A stretch of DNA of 38,401 nucleotides from Wylensekiella montiformis (lineage in GTDB: Bacteria; Bacillota; Negativicutes; Selenomonadales; Selenomonadaceae): the NCBI RefSeq assembly GCF_009697385.1, contig NZ_VUNL01000018.1:1-38401 (forward strand), read 5' to 3'. A model generated the notes under the pieces. It saw nothing but the letters and a program-made list of their open reading frames with translations. It searched no databases and was not told where the DNA came from. Position numbers and translations under genes: made by a program. Positions 34,750-38,401 of the stretch are shown here, piece after piece. Position 1 is the first letter of the stretch; each line of letters begins with the position of its first letter.

Positions 34750-35571
34750 TTAAATACCTTTATGTTGAGCAACATCCGATGTATTACACTCCGCAAGAAT
34801 CTGAGCAGCCGATACTGGACCGTGTATGAGCCCGATTTGTTGGCTGGTGCATAGCCAGCTGATAAGGTTATATTCGTAACGATAAGCATCAACAAAACTA
34901 TTGAAATCGGATTGCGTAGGCAGCTGTTTGAAGATGATGTCGTCGATTATTGGTTGATATTTTTTTTGTAAAGGATTCCAGTGAGAGGCTAGATTTTTGA
35001 TTCCATAGTGATAGAAAGTGTTATGGCTACTGACAGCTATGTAATATGATGCCTCTTGACTCAGACGGAACAAGAACCGACAAAGTGCGTAGAAGGTCAT
35101 AGCATCGGTATAGCCATAGGCGCCAGTGACACCAGCTAACAGCCAGGGCGGAGCGAGAAGATATCGGGCAAAGCGGTTAGCTTCCGCTTCTATACGTTGG
35201 TTGGTATATTCATCCATGACCTGCCCCGAATGCAACTGATTAAGATGCCCGCAGAAATAATGGCCAAGTTCGTGAGCTAAGGTCCATTTCTTCCGCTCGA
35301 TTCTCTGTGCTTGGTTGTAGAGGAGAACATATAGATTTTCCTCGGGAAGATAGATAATCTTACCCTCTAAACTGTGAAAATGCCTCTTAATTTGAAAAGG
35401 AGAGGGGAACCAGTCTTCTATTTCTGCATACTTTTGATAAGTCATTGCCTGAAAATTTGGTTCAAGGTCGATCAGCATATTTAGCAGCCGTTTGACCTTC
35501 ACAGGGAATTGTGCCGGCAACCACTCTAAATGAATATGAGCGACAATAGATAATATTTCTTTATTTGTCAT
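34750..35571 (-). CDS. ImmA/IrrE family zinc metallopeptidase
   Basis: A 273-residue protein with the peptidase M78 domain: the zinc motif HELGH (about 100-104) in TLAHELGHYFCGH and the third ligand in RIEAEANRFARYLL. In ICEBs1 and related elements ImmA cleaves the neighbouring ImmR-type repressor to trigger induction. Here the gene directly follows an XRE repressor gene on the same strand, the same pairing. The ATG at 35571 is preferred; a TTG at 35577 overlaps the upstream stop. The C-terminal half (about 150-273) is a helical region of unknown function. Confidence 0.9.
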   Translation of the reverse strand: MTNKEILSIVAHIHLEWLPAQFPVKVKRLLNMLIDLEPNFQAMTYQKYAEIEDWFPSPFQIKRHFHSLEGKIIYLPEENLYVLLYNQAQRIERKKWTLAHELGHYFCGHLNQLHSGQVMDEYTNQRIEAEANRFARYLLAPPWLLAGVTGAYGYTDAMTFYALCRFLFRLSQEASYYIAVSSHNTFYHYGIKNLASHWNPLQKKYQPIIDDIIFKQLPTQSDFNSFVDAYRYEYNLISWLCTSQQIGLIHGPVSAAQILAECNTSDVAQHKGI

Positions 35572-35573
35572 AA

Positions 35574-35984
35574 TCAAAAATCATCCGGATCATCTACGTG
35601 TTCGTGAACTTGTTCGGCTTTCTTTTTCTTGAATATAGCTGTGTTCAGTAATTCTTCCACATCGCTGTGAGGAAGCTCGTCGATAAGACGATGTAATTCA
35701 ACATATGCTTTAGGCTTTACTGTTGTGACAGCCGTCTCTCCCGCCGCCTTGCCCTCGCCGCATCCGTCTCCGTTCTGGAAGCCGCCCGGCTCGTCGGTGC
35801 GGCCGAGGAGGTAGTCTGTGGAGACACGGAAGAAGGCGGCGAGCTTTTCAACGTTTCGACGTATACTTCCGCCATTTTCATATTTTGCATACGTTGTTCT
35901 ATCTATGTTCATAGCTTTTGCACAGTCAGCCTGGGACATGCCCTTAGCTTCACGCAGGGCTTTTAGTTTTTCGGATGCGTTCAT
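35574..35984 (-). CDS. XRE family repressor (ImmR-like)
   Basis: A 136-residue repressor. The N-terminal HTH (about 4-62, LKALREAKGMSQADCAKAMNIDRTTYAKYENG) ends with the VSTDYLLGRTD signature. A linker and a C-terminal helix with an acidic, Lys-containing tail follow (ELPHSDVEELLNTAIFKKKK). ATG 35984 is used, with AAGGAG 8 nt upstream; a GTG at 35993 lies in the ribosome site. It is divergently transcribed from the Cro-like gene and its own promoter spacer holds an operator, so autoregulation is likely. The ImmA-type gene follows 2 nt after its stop. Confidence 0.9.
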   Translation of the reverse strand: MNASEKLKALREAKGMSQADCAKAMNIDRTTYAKYENGGSIRRNVEKLAAFFRVSTDYLLGRTDEPGGFQNGDGCGEGKAAGETAVTTVKPKAYVELHRLIDELPHSDVEELLNTAIFKKKKAEQVHEHVDDPDDF

Positions 35985-36004
35985 ATATATCACTCCTTGA
36001 TAAT

Positions 36005-36033
36005 ATTATATGTGAAAATCTTTCACGTATAAA
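36005..36033 (-). promoter_or_regulatory. leftward promoter for the XRE repressor operon
   Basis: On the minus strand TTTATA (36033-36028), 17 bp and TATAAT (36010-36005). Operator O1 (36012-36026) fills the spacer. Confidence 0.72.
36012..36026. promoter_or_regulatory. operator O1
   Basis: The perfect palindrome GTGAAA-ATC-TTTCAC lies within the leftward promoter spacer. It is a relative of the GTGAAG half-site found in the other four operators. Confidence 0.75.
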
Positions 36034-36035
36034 GT

Positions 36036-36050
36036 GTGAAGTTTTTTCAG
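36036..36050. promoter_or_regulatory. operator O2 (imperfect)
   Basis: GTGAAG-TTT-TTTCAG has one good and one degenerate half-site. It lies between the two divergent promoters, 24 bp from O1. Confidence 0.5.
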
Positions 36051-36059
36051 CAAAAAGGG

Positions 36060-36088
36060 TTGACAGTGAAGTTGCTTCACATTATAAT
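36060..36088 (+). promoter_or_regulatory. rightward early promoter for the Cro-like gene
   Basis: TTGACA (36060-36065), 17 bp and TATAAT (36083-36088): a perfect consensus. Operator O3 occupies the spacer and O4 lies just after the start site. Confidence 0.88.
36066..36080. promoter_or_regulatory. operator O3
   Basis: The perfect palindrome GTGAAG-TTG-CTTCAC lies inside the spacer of the rightward promoter. Occupancy would block RNA polymerase. Confidence 0.82.
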
Positions 36089-36101
36089 AAAGGCATATTA
36101 A

Positions 36102-36116
36102 GTGAAGAAACTTCAC
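36102..36116. promoter_or_regulatory. operator O4
   Basis: The perfect palindrome GTGAAG-AAA-CTTCAC lies between the start of the rightward transcript and the ribosome site of the Cro-like gene. It is 36 bp from O3. Confidence 0.82.
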
Positions 36117-36132
36117 ATAGGGAGGTGTTTTG

Positions 36133-36321
36133 ATGAATAATCTAAAGAAGATTCGCTTGGCGCTAAATATCAGTCAGGAAGAACTGGCCGAAAGGCTCCA
36201 TGTAGAACGCTCAACCATTGCAAAATGGGAAAATGGTACATATCCTCGAGCAAGCAAACTGGAAAGTATTGCAAAAGTCTTGAATTGTACCGTTGATGAT
36301 TTATTGTGCGCGAAAAAGTGA
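36133..36321 (+). CDS. Cro-like XRE family regulator
   Basis: A 62-residue single-domain helix-turn-helix protein (KIRLALNISQEELAERLHVERSTIAKWENGTYPRASKLESIAKVLNCTVDDLL). Its position as first gene after the rightward promoter, opposite the repressor, is that of a Cro-type switch protein. GGAGG (36121-36125) is 7 nt before ATG 36133; a TTG at 36130 is less likely. Operators O3 and O4 lie upstream and O5 overlaps its stop, so it is probably controlled by, and perhaps binds, the same sites. Confidence 0.85.
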   Translation: MNNLKKIRLALNISQEELAERLHVERSTIAKWENGTYPRASKLESIAKVLNCTVDDLLCAKK

Positions 36322-36332
36322 AGAAACTACAC
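36318..36332. promoter_or_regulatory. operator O5 (imperfect, at end of the Cro-like gene)
   Basis: GTGAAG-AAA-CTACAC differs from O4 by a single base. It overlaps the stop codon of the Cro-like gene and lies about 200 bp from the other sites, a position that would allow looping or roadblock control. Confidence 0.55.
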
Positions 36333-36357
36333 ACAGAAAAGGTAAGGAGGACAAAAC

Positions 36358-36453
36358 ATGAAAGTACAGACGATTGCAAACACCAAAGAAGAAGCAGAAA
36401 AAGACTTGGCCGAGTATGCGGCTAAGCACGGGATAAAGGAGGCAGAAGCATGA
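36358..36453 (+). CDS. small phage ORF, 31 residues
   Basis: A short frame from ATG 36358 with AAGGAGG upstream. It encodes a highly charged helical peptide (KEEAEKDLAEYAAKHGIKEAEA). Its stop overlaps the start of the antirepressor (ATGA), so it is probably translated and coupled. No family is recognised. Confidence 0.55.
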   Translation: MKVQTIANTKEEAEKDLAEYAAKHGIKEAEA

Positions 36454-37211
36454 GCGATTTAATTCCGGTTGACTACAGCGGTGAGCACGTGCTCACGACG
36501 GAACAACTTGCACAGGCTTATGAGTGCGAGCCAAAACAGATTAAGCAGAACTTCAACAACAATAAAGCACATTTTGAAGAAGGCCGTCACTACTACAAAG
36601 TAGAGGGCGAAGCACTCAACAATTTGCGGGTCGAAAATATCGACCTGCAAATCTCCCCGATGACACGAACGCTTTACCTTTGGACACGCCGCGGTGCAAG
36701 CCGTCACAGTAAGATGCTTGGCACGGATAAAGCATGGGAGATGTTCGACGCGCTGGAGGAGAACTACTTCAATCCGCGTCCGAAAGCACTCACACCGGCC
36801 GAGCAGATGGCACATGGCCTTCTGGCGGCGCAGAAACTGCTGGATGAGAAGGACAAGCGCATCGAGGAGATGCGGCCCAAGGAAATCTTTGCCGATGCAG
36901 TGAGCGTCAGCAAAACGGATATCCTCATCGGCGACCTCGCGAAGCTTATCAAGCAGAACGGGCACGATATCGGGCAGAAGCGCCTCTTCGCATGGCTGCG
37001 CGAGAAAGGCTATCTCATTAAGCGCAAGGGGCTTGATTGGAATATGCCGACGCAGAAAGCAATGGAGATGAAGCTGTTCCGCGTCAAAGAAACGGTGGTC
37101 ACGCACTCGGATGGTCATACGACCATCAGCAAGACCACGAAGGTTACGGGTAAGGGTCAGGTTTATTTTGTCAACAAGTTCCTGAACGGGAGCAAGGCGG
37201 TACTGGAGTGA
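36450..37211 (+). CDS. phage antirepressor (ORF6N + KilAC)
   Basis: A 253-residue two-domain protein. The N-terminal ORF6N domain (about 8-95) has HVLTTEQLAQAYECEPKQIKQNF and LYLWTRRGASRHSKMLGTDKAW. The C-terminal KilAC/ANT domain (about 125-250) has KLIKQNGHDIGQKRLFAWLREKGYLI and VTGKGQVYFVNKFL. Such proteins bind DNA or repressors and favour lytic growth. GGAGG precedes the ATG at 36450, which overlaps the stop of the preceding small frame. It is part of the rightward early operon. Confidence 0.92.
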   Translation: MSDLIPVDYSGEHVLTTEQLAQAYECEPKQIKQNFNNNKAHFEEGRHYYKVEGEALNNLRVENIDLQISPMTRTLYLWTRRGASRHSKMLGTDKAWEMFDALEENYFNPRPKALTPAEQMAHGLLAAQKLLDEKDKRIEEMRPKEIFADAVSVSKTDILIGDLAKLIKQNGHDIGQKRLFAWLREKGYLIKRKGLDWNMPTQKAMEMKLFRVKETVVTHSDGHTTISKTTKVTGKGQVYFVNKFLNGSKAVLE

Positions 37212-37221
37212 GGTGAGCGGC

Positions 37222-37401
37222 ATGAACGTATGGAGGAAGCATAAAGGTAAATTTGAGAAAGTGAACGGCCCGTTCCTCGACAGACTATTCGATTGGTGGG
37301 AATGCACCACGCCGGGCGAGTTTACCACTGAGCGTCTGCGCATGATTGCAAGAGCGCGGAAGGTTATGCGTAAGAAGGGCATGAAGTGCATGGAGGGATG
37401 A
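37222..37401 (+). CDS. small hypothetical phage protein
   Basis: A 59-residue basic protein (NVWRKHKGKFEKVNGPFLDRLFDWWE, then ERLRMIARARKVMRKKGMKCMEG). ATG 37222 follows GAGGTGA; a GTG at 37213 lies inside that site. No family is recognised. Its C-terminal KGMKC motif recurs in another frame at about 37907-37915. Confidence 0.6.
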   Translation: MNVWRKHKGKFEKVNGPFLDRLFDWWECTTPGEFTTERLRMIARARKVMRKKGMKCMEG

Positions 37402-37405
37402 GGGA

Positions 37406-37678
37406 ATGAGCGAACAGACAAAAGAAAAAACCCCTACCGCAATGGCGGCAGGGGGAAAAAGAGCTTTCCGGCCTCAAGATGTTCAGCGCATAAGAGAGGT
37501 GCGCATATCGTCGGAGCTTGATTTTGGCGAAGTTAATCATCTTTTGGCAAGTGGATGGACATTGCTGGAAGTTTATAAGCCGGATAAAGGTAGAGTCTCT
37601 TTTATCCTGGCAACGACAAAGCCACTGAGGTTCGACATGAGGCAGGGACTTCCTGCTGAGAAAGGTATGGAGCGATGA
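37406..37678 (+). CDS. small hypothetical phage protein
   Basis: A 90-residue protein with a charged, poorly ordered start (about 1-25) and a compact alpha/beta part (VNHLLASGWTLLEVYKPDKG followed by RVSFILATTK), the pattern of a small phage domain seen in several early-region proteins. The function is unknown. GGAGGG and the stop of the preceding gene lie just before ATG 37406. A hairpin with terminator features on the opposite strand lies within codons 8-18. Confidence 0.65.
   Translation: MSEQTKEKTPTAMAAGGKRAFRPQDVQRIREVRISSELDFGEVNHLLASGWTLLEVYKPDKGRVSFILATTKPLRFDMRQGLPAEKGMER
37425..37460 (-). terminator. terminator-like hairpin on the minus strand inside the small gene
   Basis: CCCCTACCGC (37431-37440) pairs with GCGGCAGGGG (37445-37454), 9 of 10 bp, loop AATG. 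Read on the minus strand it is followed by six T and preceded by A5, the complete form of an intrinsic terminator. On the plus strand no T run follows; there it would be an mRNA hairpin near the start codon. Confidence 0.55.
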
Positions 37679-37681
37679 GAC

Positions 37682-37906
37682 ATGACAGAGCGCTACCAAT
37701 TCCATTTCCGCCACATCCTCAAGGACGGAACCGTCCTCAAGGAGGGCGAGAAGCTGCCGGTCACACCGGCGAGCCAGGCGGCCTTTGCAAAGGTTGCACG
37801 CATCCTCATCGAAGCCCGCAAATGGAAAAGCCCTAGCTCACGCAAGGGGGAAGAAGTAAGGCGGCCGAGGCCGACCTTGAGAGGTGGGCAACAGAGAAGG
37901 GCATGA
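37682..37906 (+). CDS. small hypothetical phage protein, C-terminal frame doubtful
   Basis: A 74-residue frame. The first about 45 residues (YQFHFRHILKDGTVLKEGEKLPVTPASQAAFAKVARILIE) look like a genuine compact domain. The last 25 are Arg- and Pro-rich and look like out-of-frame translation. Another frame at 37849-37922 gives a natural C-terminus, KAAEADLERWATEKGMKCVKA. Either a frameshift has occurred or a second small gene without an ATG overlaps. GGAGCGATGAG lies before ATG 37682. Confidence 0.5.
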   Translation: MTERYQFHFRHILKDGTVLKEGEKLPVTPASQAAFAKVARILIEARKWKSPSSRKGEEVRRPRPTLRGGQQRRA

Positions 37907-37940
37907 AGTGTGTGAAGGCTTAAAAGAGGAGGTGGTAGCA

Positions 37941-37989
37941 ATGGCACGAGATAAGCCCACTGGTCCTATGTCAAGATTTAGTACAACAT
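37941..37989 (+). pseudogene. phage gene cut by the IS3-family insertion (5' end only)
   Basis: ATG 37941 has a strong AGGAGGTGG site and reads MARDKPTGP, after which the sequence enters the insertion-sequence end at about 37969. The frame then stops at TAA 37987-37989. The remainder of the gene should lie on the far side of the element, outside the window. Too little is left to name it. Confidence 0.55.
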
Positions 37990-38401
37990 AAAATGAGAAA
38001 TTTTAATTATTTTCAGCTTACCAATCGTGATTCTCTAGCAACGCTCGCATTGTAAAGTTTTTCAAAGTCATCTGGCGAAAGATATCCACAATGGCTGTGA
38101 ATCCGCTTTGTGTTATAAAATGCTTCAATATACTCAAAAATTAGGCCGTGAGCATGATTAAAATCCCGGATTCTAAAGCGGTTCAGCCATTCACGCTTTA
38201 TCAATGCGTGAAATGACTCGATACAGGCATTATCCCATGGATAAGCTTTCTTGGAATAGCTCCGCTGCATTCGTGCGGTGGCTTTCTTATATTCTTTAGC
38301 TACGTATTGGCTGCCTCGATCTGAGTGGATAATCCGTGGTAAATCGAGGTTGCGACGTAATTTCGCTTTTTGAATTGTTTCCGTCACGCAGCTTACTTCT
38401 A
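37969..38401 (-). mobile_element. IS3-family insertion sequence (partial, continues to the right)
   Basis: The end beginning TGTCAAGATTTAGTAC at 37969 fits the TG-starting terminal repeats of IS3 elements. It is followed by about 43 bp of AT-rich non-coding sequence and the 3' end of the transposase on the minus strand. The other end is outside the window, so the boundary is inferred from the break in phage sequence. Confidence 0.72.
38013..38401 (-). CDS. IS3-family transposase OrfB, C-terminal part (cut by window edge)
   Basis: The frame is open to the window edge, so at least 129 codons of the integrase core are present. RIIHSDRGSQYVAKEYK contains the second catalytic Asp and DNACIESFHALIKREW the catalytic Glu of the DDE triad; YIEAFYNTKRIHSHCGYLSPDDFE is the family tail. 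This resembles the OrfB of the IS3 and IS150 subgroups, normally made as an OrfAB fusion by -1 frameshifting. The GTG at 38387 is only an internal codon; the real start lies off the window. Confidence 0.9.
   Translation of the reverse strand, partial: EVSCVTETIQKAKLRRNLDLPRIIHSDRGSQYVAKEYKKATARMQRSYSKKAYPWDNACIESFHALIKREWLNRFRIRDFNHAHGLIFEYIEAFYNTKRIHSHCGYLSPDDFEKLYNASVARESRLVS

Larger units (their letters stand above)
31824..38401. mobile_element. prophage, left arm (integrase to early region; continues past the window)
   Basis: The order is integrase, cargo gene, S24 repressor, ImmA-type protease, XRE repressor, a divergent operator region, Cro-like protein, antirepressor and small early genes. 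This is the typical layout of a temperate siphovirus-like element in Firmicutes. The left boundary is placed between the ASCH-like gene and the integrase; a direct repeat CGTACT (two copies, 5 bp apart) lies there at about 31853-31869, but no matching right att site is in the window. Structural genes lie beyond the right edge. Confidence 0.85.

Overview
The window looks like a chromosomal contig from the Negativicutes (diderm Firmicutes), most likely Selenomonadaceae such as Selenomonas or Mitsuokella. This is an inference. It rests on the order yggS-sepF-ylmH-divIVA-lspA-rluD-pyrR, on Gram-positive style genes (sepF, divIVA, remA, rqcH, pyrR, a SAM-I riboswitch) and on sugar-nucleotide gene remnants typical of envelope polysaccharide loci. 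Host genes are moderately GC-rich, and promoters are clear TTGACA/TATAAT types.

Layout. 1-124: the right end of an IS30-family element, running off the left edge. 151-10647: a long forward cluster of rodZ, ygiQ, nrdR, a second radical SAM gene, pgeF, yggS, sepF, ylmH, divIVA, lspA, rluD and pyrR, closed by a bidirectional terminator. 10773-13342: reverse rqcH and an alpha/beta hydrolase. 13547-17705: forward dapF, yicC, remA, gmk, rpoZ and coaBC. 17847-27168: single genes with their own promoters and terminators: nhaA, cfa, metK under a SAM-I riboswitch, typA, a second sepF, pepD and a Tat-type metallophosphoesterase.

27270-29073 is a gene graveyard. It holds a YoeB-like toxin remnant with a DinJ-like antitoxin, then three consecutive GDP-mannose/GDP-fucose genes (manC, fcl, phosphomannomutase) that each keep their ends but have lost their middle. 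After it come a small ribbon-helix-helix gene, an acyltransferase, a SIMPL protein and an ASCH-like protein.

From about 31824 to the right edge lies the left arm of a prophage: integrase, a cargo slot, a LexA-like (S24) repressor, an ImmA-type protease, an XRE repressor, a divergent switch with five 15-bp operators, a Cro-like protein, an antirepressor and small early genes. An IS3-family element at 37969 cuts the last one. The most unusual part is the cargo slot at 32930-34040. A NYN-domain ribonuclease gene has a consensus promoter and an 85-nt structured leader ending in an intrinsic terminator just before its start codon. A separate, convergent, apparently non-coding transcription unit with a predicted three-way junction ends right at its 3' end. 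This RNA/RNase arrangement is the best candidate here for an undescribed system.
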